64,000 bases of DNA, taken from NCBI RefSeq assembly GCF_030463565.1, contig NC_134653.1, positions 31,805,150-31,869,149 of the forward strand, given 5' to 3'. The position numbers were made by a program, and so were the translations under genes. Origin of the DNA: Pelecanus crispus. Lineage: Eukaryota; Chordata; Aves; Pelecaniformes; Pelecanidae. Of this stretch, positions 24,901-35,000 are shown piece by piece; position 1 is the stretch's first letter, and each line of letters starts with the position of its first letter. Below the pieces are notes generated by a model. That model was not told the DNA's origin. It made no database searches and worked only from the letters and a program-made list of their open reading frames with translations.

Positions 24901-27900
24901 ATATTTTTCCTCCATCTATCATAACAGAGTGAGTTCTGAAATGACAAGTTATTTCCTTACGAGAAAAAATATGGACAGACTGCACAACTGATAACCTTTA
25001 AATTTACAGTGAAGGAAGTGAAAGACAAAAAATCTTAGTGCAAAAAGTTTATTATCTTCTTTTTCAACCAGCTAGAGAAAAATTTTGTTGCAGATCAAAA
25101 GACGTCATCACTGACCACATAACAACTGTTACGAACATATTCTTAATACTTACCCCAATTATCAAATGGATTTTGTTCACCGAGTTACTTATCACAAAAT
25201 TCTGACAGCCGAGGCTGTGATACTCTTCTGTGGAAATGAAAGCTGTCTTTATCTGTCCTTGTAACTTGTGGGGTGGGAGATGAAGGGAAAGCAAACAAAA
25301 GGGGAAGAAAGAAGTTGTTTATACAATCAGTGGATAAAACCTTGAACTGCTCACTTCTCCATGTACAGAAAAAGTAACAGTCACAATTATGAGTCGTAAT
25401 AATAAACTGGTAAGTAGTCAATGAAATGTACAGAGCAGAGTTTTGTTACAAATTTGCACTTAACACATATGTTACAAGTTAGCATATATTTCTTACTTTC
25501 TTTGCCGTAATCATATCCATCTTGTCAACTGCTACAATAAAAAAAAAAAAAAAAAAAAAAAACAGTGTTAAAGAAACTTTTTCAAAATTGAAAAAAGCCA
25601 CTGAACATCATATAGGACAGTTTAATCGTAACCTAACTATGCTGAAAAACACTTTAGCCAGGGTCTATGACAAGGTCTATTTCTATTGGTCACAGTATTG
25701 AGTTACAGAAAATTAACTGATAACTATACTTATACAGCATTAAAAATTTAAATTATTCCCAACATTCTTCAGTACAGTTAAGACTGATTATAGCTTAAAA
25801 TCCTGCTTCAGTACTCTCTCTAAAGCAGTGACTCAGAGAAACATAAGCTAAAGTAATTATTGGAAGAATACAAAAATAATTTTATTACAGAACTAGTTGT
25901 AGATTGGTTTCCCTTTAAAAAAACCCTAAGATTACACAGAAAATACCAATTCAATATCTTATTCCCATTAGAAAGGTGCATGGAAAAGTTTTTTTAATAC
26001 AGCTCTTCCTGTTCAAATGGAAATCCCAAGTGGTTTGTAGATCATCCTACCTTCCTGCGTTTTAGCAAGTGGAAGACACATAATGCAGAAGAATCCTTTG
26101 CTTGTGAGAATAAACATATGATAAACACCTAAAAAAATTCCAATACAAGTATTTAAAACTTAGATATTCAATAACTGTAAAGAGACTACTTGCTTATGAA
26201 TAGGACAGTGAAATAACTGACAAAAAAAATAATCTGACCAACAGATTAGACTATTTTTAAGCAAAAATTTTGTCACCTTCAACAACGAGTAGAATAAGTT
26301 TGTACATCTTAGAGTTCTGTTTGAAATTATGATTTTTATATGCATCCATCAGACTGCAAATTCTGTTTTCATGACAAGACTACATTTAAATGCATTATAT
26401 TGTGACAGAACAAGACTGGGAGCTTATAGAAGAACAGGAACTACTAAATCTGAAGTCTGATAGGAGAAGGAAAGAGAAGCAATCCTTCCTTTTTGAGCAT
26501 TTTCATATATTTAGCACAGTCTCAAAACAAAGAGGTATTGAGTTCTGAATGTTTGTTGTTTTCTATGACATTCTTAAAATAATTAATGAGTGCTAAATAT
26601 CTTTACAGGAAAGCATTAAGAAAAGTGCATTTAATGTGTACAGTGCAAAGTAAAGCTGTATCTGATTATTTATTTTGTGGTCTCTTTCCCTGAGAGATAT
26701 TAAAGGGGAACAAAATCACAAAAATTGAGACAAGGGGGAAAAAAAATTAAACTCTTACCTGCATCTGCATTATCTTTTTCAATAAAGAGATTTAAGTAAG
26801 TCTTTTCCCTTGAAGATTTTTCGACCAAAATCTAAACCAAAATCACCATAAAGACTATTAGACTATTATTCTGTATTTTATTTGGAAAAAAAAAAAAACA
26901 AACCAAAAAACCAACCCAAACCTGGAAATACTGATTATCAGTTAAAACTTTAAAGTTTTTTCTTTCATGAAGAACGTGGTTCTTGTTTATACATACCATT
27001 CCTAAATATATTTTGCTTATTCCTTACTTAGGGGAACAAAAGTGTCCCTTTAATGTGTTTCTTTGCTCAAACTAGAAGATGTGTTCAAAACACAAGAATG
27101 TTTATATTTTGATATTTGGAAGAAAGAAAAAAAAAACCTCAAGAAATTCTGAGAACAAAAGGTTTTCAGCAAAATTAGAATAGAAAAAGTACTGTACCTT
27201 GGTTAGCAAGGTTTGTTTTGATGGTATGTGAATAAGATGGAAATTGCCACTTCTTTCACCAACCACAAGAAACTGTTTTTCTTGACACATACCAACTACA
27301 TCCACATTAGTATCTGAAAAGTTCCATGGCAGAATGTCAAATATTAAGCTTTGAGGGTTTTATTAATATATTAATTAATTATATATGTATATGTAATAAT
27401 TAATATAATATTAATTATATATGTATAATAACTAATATAATATTAATTCATATTTTAAACATAGGAACTGGACAATACAGTGTCCCAGGATTTCTTCAAA
27501 ATTATTTCTTTTGATTAAACAAAGTACAGGAAAGGGCATACAGGGAGTGGTTTTGGCATTCATTATTCCCACTTCAGTGAAAAGTTAGCGAGCATTCTAA
27601 TTAAATTGCACAGAAATACTTAGTTAATTGTATACAGAATCAGCAATCACTTTTTATTACTTACGTATTTATTAGAATACTTCCTTTTACAGGCTAGTTA
27701 GATATGCAGGTTACTTGCTATATTTTCCTATACAAACCTAGCATACATATTTTTAAAGTAATTTTAATTTCCAAAAATTCCAAAGTGGAATTCCAAAGGA
27801 ATGAACTTACCAAATTGAATGTGCATCTGAAGAGACTGCCCAGTACTGTCAAGAAGTGCCACTGATCTGTCAACAACAATAATAGTGCCATCCCTTGAGT

Positions 27901-28174
27901 TGCACGCATACAACTGCGGATTAACGGAGACCTAAGAAGAAAAAGGTTGTTATATATACTAACTGAAACACTTTAGAAAATATGACAAAGAAGCTCTGAT
28001 AATCATTAAGAAAAAGAAAGCGGCAGATTTGATGAATGCTACCTTTTCCGAAGATGTGATTTGAAGTAGTGTATCCACTTGGTACAATGCAGTTCCACAT
28101 TCGTGTCCTAGACCTACAGGGAGCTGCTCACTCCGTGTGTCATCATTTGCAAGAAGTTCAATATCATTCCACAT
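6440..28174 (-). CDS. KNTC1: KNTC1 (Rod), kinetochore-associated protein 1, N-terminal 36 coding exons
   Basis: KNTC1 is the large subunit of the Rod-Zwilch-ZW10 complex, which builds the kinetochore corona, recruits dynein through Spindly and keeps the spindle checkpoint on. Exons were found by translating the minus strand and matching the known protein. The start MWNDIELL (ATG at 28172-28174) matches the family N-terminus. Thirty-six exons joined in phase give 3,694 coding bases, about 1,231 residues with no stop, against roughly 2,200 for the full protein. Every junction has a GT donor and AG acceptor. The last exon (6440-6581) ends in phase 1 at a GTAAAC donor, so the gene continues beyond base 1, past the provirus. 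Exon coordinates are in the three entries below. Confidence 0.95.
7653..13440 (-). other. KNTC1: KNTC1 introns in the 7.6-13.4 kb interval
   Basis: Introns over 300 bases are 8019-8697, 8991-9563, 9777-10562, 10683-11790, 11926-12625 and 12996-13440. Apart from the CR1 scrap at 10365-10432 and homopolymer A/T runs, I see only AT-rich unique-looking sequence. Confidence 0.6.
10365..10432 (-). repeat. CR1 LINE 3'-end fragment
   Basis: The stretch with CAGAATCAGAAT, GTTGGAAGAGGCTTCTAG and TCCAACCTCTTGCTCAAAGC is the reverse complement of the conserved 3' end of avian CR1. It is short and diverged, and lies in the KNTC1 intron 9777-10562 in the same sense as the gene. Confidence 0.75.
13832..20723 (-). 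CDS. KNTC1: KNTC1 coding exons 13-25 (start of alpha-solenoid)
   Basis: Exons: 20680-20723, 20501-20566, 20329-20404, 19538-19663, 19355-19444, 18736-18801, 18171-18232, 17652-17763, 16753-16896, 16467-16523, 16283-16384, 14480-14596, 13832-13975. Landmarks that match the family include FAIQFGLDVE, YETTQEMLSYAKL, LTTFYGAFG, CAQYLWLRH, KWLEQGARNLELTDK and IVFRMFDKILAPEL. This is helical repeat sequence, the long arm that carries the kinetochore assembly function. The solo LTR at 14951-15503 lies in the intron between the exons at 16283 and 14480. Confidence 0.92.
14951..15503 (-). repeat. Solo LTR of the ERV-L-like family, in KNTC1 intron
   Basis: Reverse-complement copy of the provirus LTR, 553 bp, from TGTCGTGGTTTAGCCCC to GAAACCAGGACA. 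It is flanked by a perfect 5-bp duplication CAAAC (14946-14950 and 15504-15508), so it is a clean insertion later reduced by LTR-LTR recombination. The GAGCAGC/GCTGCTC hairpin is preserved; the CRE palindrome reads TGGTGTCA. Its transcriptional orientation is the same as KNTC1, unlike the other copies, so it could in principle supply an internal promoter or poly(A) site. Confidence 0.95.
15509..16282 (-). other. KNTC1: KNTC1 intron, no recognised element
   Basis: AT-rich intron between the solo LTR and the exon at 16283. A T run at 16090-16108 is the only simple feature. Confidence 0.6.
16897..21821 (-). other. KNTC1: KNTC1 introns in the 16.9-21.8 kb interval
   Basis: Introns over 300 bases are 16897-17651, 17764-18170, 18233-18735, 18802-19354, 19664-20328 and 20724-21821. 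The last is the longest and has a more GC-balanced patch (20880-21380) with overlapping short reading frames on both strands. I recognise no protein or repeat family in it. Confidence 0.55.
21822..28174 (-). CDS. KNTC1: KNTC1 coding exons 1-12 (N-terminal beta-propeller, residues 1-360)
   Basis: Exons, from the start codon: 28043-28174, 27811-27931, 27198-27313, 26759-26831, 26051-26128, 25497-25531, 25154-25264, 24159-24252, 23756-23808, 23366-23478, 22590-22644, 21822-21920. Exon 1 continues 5' as UTR to an acceptor at 28180. The 360 residues carry WD-like strands such as FLVVGERSGNFHLIHIPSKQ and LLFVLDTENILSMWDVYSL, as expected for the propeller that in the known RZZ structure contacts Zwilch and farnesylated Spindly. 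The 35-base exon at 25497 is confirmed by phase: it alone links the exons on either side. Several of these introns end in pure T runs of 14 to 27 bases right before the acceptor. Confidence 0.92.
21921..27810 (-). other. KNTC1: KNTC1 introns in the 21.9-27.8 kb interval
   Basis: Introns over 300 bases: 21921-22589, 22645-23365, 24253-25153, 25532-26050, 26129-26758, 26832-27197, 27314-27810. They contain homopolymer runs beside the acceptors and the AT-rich duplication at 27372-27447; otherwise nothing recognised. Confidence 0.6.
27372..27447. repeat. AT-rich imperfect tandem duplication
   Basis: Two diverged copies of a roughly 36-bp unit built around TTAATTATATATGTAT and TAATATAATATTAATT lie side by side. 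It is nearly pure A/T, within a KNTC1 intron. Confidence 0.6.
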
Positions 28175-28277
28175 GTTTACCTATGATAAACATTTAAGGA
28201 ACATGCTATAAAGCAGAGGGCTTTAAAAAAGTTGTATTTATCTCAACCCACATGTTTTACTTTTTTTTTTTTTTTTT

Positions 28278-28364
28278 CGATTCTCTCCCCCATCGCACTG
28301 GGGAGAGGGGGAGTGAGCGAACGGCTGCGTGGTGTTTACCTGCCTGCCGGGTTAAACCACAACA
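28278..28364 (+). repeat. Truncated LTR remnant of the ERV-L-like family
   Basis: The 87 bases from CGATTCTCTCCCCCATCGCA to GTTAAACCACAACA match the last part of the LTR. The fragment is directly preceded by a run of about 17 T and has no other LTR sequence. It lies in the first KNTC1 intron, antisense to that gene. Confidence 0.85.
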
Positions 28365-28665
28365 GCCTTTTTTGATCAAAACACAAATTATTGATTTTAT
28401 TATCCTATTGTGATTCTGTGTCTAGGAGGAAGGGTAGAACAAGAAGCCTCCTAAACACAAATTGCGTGCTCAGAAAAGACAAAGTTAAGTCGCAAGAGCA
28501 ATGTGGCTCCCAGCTGACGTCCCCAGCGGGCCCGACTCGACTCAGCTCGGAGAGGACAGGTTTCGCGCCCGAGGCTGAACGAAATTCAGCGCCGGGGAGC
28601 CCTCCCCACCACGCAGCAGACACCCCTGCCCACAGAGACAGCGAGCCGTCCTCCCTTCTCCTCAC

Positions 28666-28720
28666 CGTGGCCCCAGAGGCCGGTGACAAGCCGCTACCGC
28701 CCTCCCTCAGCTGCTTCAGG
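28666..28720 (-). other. KNTC1: Probable non-coding first exon of KNTC1
   Basis: The left border is the donor CACG|GTGAGG (minus strand); the right border is not visible and is set near the CHR-like element. It would be spliced to the exon that carries the start codon (acceptor at 28180/28181). Confidence 0.45.
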
Positions 28721-28722
28721 CT

Positions 28723-28736
28723 TTCAAATTGGCGGG
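28723..28736 (-). promoter_or_regulatory. CDE/CHR-like cell-cycle element with CCAAT box (KNTC1 side)
   Basis: On the minus strand this reads CCCGCCAATTTGAA: a GC-rich CDE/E2F-like core (CCCGCC), a CCAAT core sharing its bases, and the CHR hexamer TTTGAA. CHR elements close to the start site mediate DREAM/B-MYB control of G2/M genes, which would suit a mitotic gene. Use of the site is inference. Confidence 0.5.
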
Positions 28737-29027
28737 AGCGCTGGCTGCGCTACTGGCCGCAGCGTGGGCCAAACTTCCTCCGAACGCGAACGGCACCGTT
28801 GCTAAGACACCACTTAATCCTTCTCTGCCCCCAGAGTGCACCGCGGCTGCCTCGCTCCCCGCCGCCTTCCCCCGCCCCACGGTTACATCCGGGCGCCTGA
28901 AGGGAGAGCGAGGGCGGGGCGTGTCGCCTCGGTTCGCGAGCAGCGCTACGGCCGCGGCTGTTGAGGGAGGTTGAGCCGCCTGTGAGGAGTTGTTGAGGGG
29001 GGGGAGCGACGTCCCGGGCGCTCGGTC

Positions 29028-32000
29028 ATGGCGGTAAGGGGTGTTCGCTGCCGGGATTTTTGGAGGGAGACGAATTGGGAAGGGGGTCTGCCGCGGGGCG
29101 GGAGGGAAGAGCGTGTGAGATGGGGAGGGCTGGGTCGGGAAGCCGTGTGCGCGGAGAGACAAAATGGCGCCCGCCGCTCCTTCGGTTGCCGGCGCCATGA
29201 TGGGCCTCGGGGAGGGGGTGGCCGATTTTCACCCGTTACTTCTCTCCCTGTTTCCAGAAGTTTCTGTTTCATTTCTCTGGACTTGCAGAGAAGCGAAGAG
29301 GCCGTGTGGCTGAGGCCCTGTCCTTTCCTGGCTGGGGCGAGAAGTATTGTGGCTGTAGGAGCGGGCGTTTCTCAGAGGGACCGTGGGGCGCAGGTTCCCT
29401 GGGAGGGGAGGAGGGAGGGGATCGATTAGGTGGTTGGGCCATGCTCAGTTTTCGTTCATGTAGCTTTTCCTGTCCTATTATTTTTCTTTGTGTTTGGCCA
29501 CAGGCTTGCTATTTTCAGCGTCTTCTCGCACTCAGTGATTAATTATTTGCCACAATCCTCCTGTTTTTATGGTTAATATCGATAAGAAATGCCTCTGCTG
29601 TAGTTATCACTGTCCTTTATGTTCATACACGGCCTAAGAGTGTAGCTTTATTCTTATGTAAAATTTGTGTAGCCTGGTAACATAAAAAGGTGTTTGTCCC
29701 ATAATTGAGTTGAAAAACCAATAAAAGTGGTTATCAAGAACGATGTAGTTAATTTTTTTCAAGAGTTATTAAGTAGTCTTGAGTGAAGGAAAAAAACCCA
29801 GCACACAAACTGGACTCGAAAGTGATAAAGCTTTTCAAAGCTGACTTCAAGCACTTTGTGGTGCTTAATCTGGTATTTAAAATTCTTGTCTTGAAAGTTT
29901 GACCAGTAGTGAAACAACAAGAGGACCACAAACTTCTGGAGAAAATGAATTTTTAAAATGCATTTATTTATTTATTTAATGATGCTTTTTCGGTTTATAT
30001 AACTTAACCTGTTAAGAATAAGATTTTTCTGTAAAAGGACTTGAAGAATTATGGACTTGTAGTTTTGCACCTAGATTGTAGGCACTATCTTTGAGGTTCC
30101 TCTAAAGTAGTAGATGAGGGGCTTGTTCACAGAAACTGTGAGTCTGTGGCCAATCTAAGAACTGAGAATAGTCTTACTGAAGTCTGTCAGCTTTTTTTTG
30201 CTGTCTGTATTTTTGTGGAGCTGAGATTTCTCTAAGGGGCAGTGCATGAGGTCTTTAATGAGCAGCAATGTGTGTAAATAATGAGACTGGTAGCCTTGGA
30301 AAATGTGGCAGTGGGCTCAATTTCAGTTGGGTACTATGTTTAAAAACCCAGTTAACTTAGACTGTTAGCTGGTATTCTCCTTATCCTTCTCAAGTAACTT
30401 TGAAATGTGAATTTATAGAAATCTCAAAATTCCTTTGAAACTTCTTCTAGCTGAGTCTTTTGGAAACCTTACATGAAGAAGGGAGGGACCGAGTAGAAGC
30501 AGGGGGGAGGTGTAGGTAAGCAGATGATAGATGTGGAGTGCCAAGGATTGCCATGGCTAAGATCACAAATAGGGGAGTCAGTTCCTGCTCTTTATCTGAT
30601 GTCCTAAAGTTTTCAGGATGGTGGGTGGGGTATCAATAGTATTCAGAAGTGTCACTGAGACTATAGTTAAAGCTCTGCTGCAGATGCAATCTTAAGTGGT
30701 CAGTGTTGTTGTCCATATGCTGGTGTGTTTTGAACTAGATATCCGTATGCTATGTGAAAGGAGAAGTGAACAGCCGCTTTATCGCTCTTGAAGAGAGATT
30801 TTACTATAGGTGTATCTTTGTACAGATGAAAATTAATAAAGGATTGGGCAGACTAAACAGTAGCAGCTGAAATATAAATCCAAAGATTTACCTGTAGCAT
30901 GTTATGAAGAAAGTCTACCATTAATAAACTATATTAATGACAATCTGTAATAACTGTTGTGGTTTAAGAAAAACTAGCTGCTTTGTTTTCAAAGTAATTA
31001 ATATAAATTAGCATTTGAGAGGTTTTTACTTGTTTTGTTCAGTTTTCAAATAAAACTGCAGCTGGTAGAAAACCATGCAAGTTTGAGTCCTCTGCTATGC
31101 TAAATTATCTTCATGAATAGCATTTCTGGGCCAAATTACATCCTTAGTGAAATCTTCTGCAGCCACACAATGTTCAGAAGGCTTGATTATAACATGATCA
31201 GAACAAGAGGGACCAATGAATCTGTAAAGGCATTAATGAAAGCACATTTACCTTTAGAGTGTGTACTTTTTTCCATTCTGTTCCTTTCATTGCTTTATAC
31301 ACAGGTTGTACACATTTACTTCTCCCAGTATTGAATCACAAAGCACTCTTGACTGCTCTCCACAAGACAAGTTTCTGGGTTTAGTCCTCCTAGGTCAAGG
31401 TTTAGAAGGAATTGAGGGAACATCTTGGGGTTTGCCTTCTAAGAAAAATGTGATACAGACACTATTGGGACAGGTGGATGTGATCTATATGTACTCTGTC
31501 ATACAAATACACATTTTTGCATAGAGACACTGTTTGAGGCTTTTCCTTATTCAAAAGTGAACTGTGTGACACTAATACAATATACCTAATTTCATTTCTC
31601 TCCAAAGTTCATTCCTGTACTTCAAAATGCTGTGGGGATTTTGTGCTATGCCTCAGTAATGCCCTAACTTCTGAGGTGACTTAGATCCGTTGGGACAGCA
31701 TTGACCTTAAGTAATCTTAGTCATGTAAATGTTAAAGGATAATTGACCTGCAAACAACACCATTTAGAGAAAACTGTGGATCAGAGTTTAGCCTTACTGA
31801 CACTCTCAAAAGCGCATGGAAAAGGTAAAGTGCAGTCTAATGTAGTGGGAGAGCAAAATGTTGCTATATATTAGTTCTCATTATTAAAGTCACATTGTTC
31901 ACTGCAAGTCTATCAAGCTATTGCCTAACTAATAATGAGATGGCTGCTCAAGAGATTGTTTTTACAGAAAATAATTTTAAGTGTGTCTTCAGAGGAAGTA

Positions 32001-35000
32001 CTAAGTAAATAGTTTTTCCTTGGTTTTCAATCCTAAATTTTTGGTTTCTAAACATTCTGTCTTCATGTGTAGGGTAGTGATACAGAACGAGATGGAGTAG
32101 CCCCAGAAAAGTCCTCTCCAGAAAGAGAGAAGAAAAAGGAACAATCAGATGCCTCTAGTTCTCCCAGAACATCAAAGCATCATTATTCAAGATCACGCTC
32201 ACGGTCAAGGGAAAGAAGACGGAAGTCAGGTATGGTCTTCATATAAGCAAAGTTGCTTAGTAATGTTCTGGTGTATGCTTGTAGAACTGAAATCTCTTTA
32301 AAGCTGTTTTGGAAAAAATACACAGACTTAGCTCTAGTAACTTGTTAGAATTGGGGGAAAAAACAAAGCTACTAATTGGGTTTGTATCTTAAATGTGTAA
32401 TATTGAAACTTTTCAATTTTAATGATAGAAGTGCTAAGAAAAAAGGCCTTGTCAAAGTTCAGGGGATGGGGACACACACAACACCAAACAGAAACCCACA
32501 CTACTTTGTCTTCATTTCAATTAGATGTGCTAAGACTGGGATACTTTTGCATAGTTGTAACAAAAATAAGGTTGGCTGTAACGAAAATAGGGTTACCTGG
32601 CTGGAGAATGTGACTGGAGTATGACATGGGCTAGTTTTTCACTGTCACAGCTTAAATAAATGTAAACAACTGGGAATAACAGCTAGAGTTTGCTTTCTGC
32701 AGTAGATACTCGAATAGTGCTGTTTGTTTTCTAAATCTCTATTCTTGACTTTGGGGGTGGAATAACTGAAAGGAACTAGAAAGATTATAGCCAGCTGATG
32801 TTCTCTTTAACTTGGTAAATAACCATAAATGTTTTCTTCTCCAGATGCTGAAGGAAGAAAACACAGAAGCCGGAGCAGAAGCAAAGAGGTAATTAACACT
32901 TTGTAGCGTTTAGGTAATTGTACAGTACATCTTTAAAAGTATCTTGTAGTAATGCACATATGTGTAAACCTATATAAATGACTTTATGGTAAGTACAAGA
33001 AATTGGAAACTTTAAGCTTAAAAATGGATATGGACATCCTTTCATAGTGAAGCATGATTGCAGCCATCATGTTGACAAGGTAATAGTTTTATAGAAAAAT
33101 GCTTTCAGAAACTAGTAACGTAATTTTTTTTTTTTTTTTTTTTTTTGGTGGAAACAGCCAAAAGAAAGAATTCATGTGGAGAAGTAGAATGGTGTTCTTG
33201 ACTTTCACAGAGCTTCCATTAACCGAAAGCCTTGGGTGGCTTTATTCCTGGCCAACGTTCAGGACTTTCAATGATACATACCCATCTACTTAAGTATATT
33301 AAAAATAATTCCCCACCTGACTGAGCTCTGCTTATTGCATCCTTTAATTGTAAAGACTGTCATAGCTTGACAAACAAGCTGAGTCGGCTGGAAACATGAC
33401 AGTAACAGCAAAAATTTGAGGGCTGTCTCTCTTTTTAAAAAAAAAAATGTGTGTATATATAGGGGAGTGAGAAGAGACAGCATCAGTAATACCTTGAAAA
33501 TAACTGGCTTACACACCAGAGAAGAGATGAAGCAAGCAAACCAGGAACATCGAAATAATCACAAAGACACTTAAGCCGTGTGGGGCAATAGCAGGCTGGG
33601 TCAGATGAGGGACTTCTTAACTTTTAACCTGGGTCAGGAACTTCTCCTTCCCCCATTCCAATGGAAGCTCTGTTTAAAAAAAAGGAGGAAAAAAAAAAAG
33701 AGGAAAAGAAAAATAATCTAGGAGAGTTTTTGTGAAATTGAATATATTGTTTAGCTCACATGATAACATTTCTATAATAAATCATACTCAGCGTGCTAAT
33801 GCGCGAAGAGACTGAACTGAAGACGCTGCAGACTCAGATAGCAAAATTATAAGCCTACTTCATGATAAGGTAACTATTAGTCATTCAAACTCATATTTCC
33901 CTTAAAAATATCTTAAATCCGTTATGGGATATAATGGTGGTTTATTACTAAGTGTGTGCCTGGAAGACGTGATTTTAAAAAAATAAAAATATCTTTTTAA
34001 TGTTTTAAAAAAAAAAAAAAGTCCTTGCTTAAAATCATGTCCAGTGTTTTGCATTGCTGTTGGATCTAATCTTACACAATTTATTTAGTGGTTTCTGAGT
34101 TTCACAGAGTGAACAAATGAGGAATAACGTCCCACAGTAGATTTACTGTTTTGCAAGATTAAGCTCTTTTGTCTGTAGACTAAATACTGAATATCAGTAA
34201 TTCTTTTTAATATGTGTATCGGAACAAGTATTTGTGTAAATACCTAAAATTAATGTACAGGTAACATACCAAACTTCAGATGTGTTTTTATGTAACAACT
34301 GATTATTCAAAGAGTTAAGAATAAAATATTGCAAAAGCAGGAAAAATATCTAGCATTATTGTATACTTGAAGAACTATAATCAAATATATTTAGAAATGG
34401 ATATATATTAATAAGGAGTTAGGATTGGGTAAGTGGGGATAAGCTAATTATAGTATCTTCTCTAGACTTGCTTCTTTTGAGGGAGAGTTATGATTATAGG
34501 AAAGGTTTTATGAGTAGTTAACGGATTTGGATAAGCAAAAAAACCCTCTGAAGAATTGGGTTTTAGTCTAAAATTAATATGCTTAAATTGTGACTTGAAA
34601 CAAAACATTTAAACATAAGATTTAAGTGGGCTATGCTTTTGTGCTAGAAAGATTTCAAAATAAACTGGATATATTAAGAAGAGGTGTTGATGTCATGACT
34701 TCGTCTCTAAGGAAGACACTGGCAAAAATCAGGCCTGACCTTGCTAAGTATTTTTGGCATTGCATCTATAAAAAGGGATCTTTTTTTAAGAGACACTGCA
34801 GGAAGAAATTGCGGTATAGTGGAGTAGCATATCTTTAATTTAAAACTACTGTGGGAGGTCTCAGAGTGATGCATGTTAGTTTTAAATACTAAAAATGGGA
34901 TGTCAACCATGTAACTTATTACTTTTAAAAAGCTGTTGGAAGTTACTGACTGAGAGAGTTTTGCTCTAAAAATGAATTATGTAACGATGGATAGAAAATT

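Larger units (their letters stand above)
28400..29260. promoter_or_regulatory. CpG-rich bidirectional promoter of KNTC1 and RSRC2
   Basis: This GC- and CpG-rich stretch separates the 5' end of KNTC1 (left, minus) from the RSRC2 start codon (right, plus), with under 400 bases between likely starts. The only good minus-strand donor is at 28665/28666 (CACG|GTGAGG), which would end a non-coding KNTC1 exon 1 joining the acceptor at 28180. Downstream on the minus strand of the start region is a CDE/CHR-like element (separate entry). AACGG...CCGTT (28789-28800) is an inverted pair of MYB core sites. The RSRC2 start codon lies in CATGGCGG, a YY1-like core. Transcription start sites were not measured; they are inferred from the splice sites. 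Confidence 0.75.

Noticed and set aside
28391-29429. Several overlapping long reading frames on both strands around the KNTC1/RSRC2 promoter
   Set aside because: They are stop-poor because of high GC; composition is Arg/Pro/Ala-rich, they overlap in all frames, and the region is explained as a CpG-island promoter.
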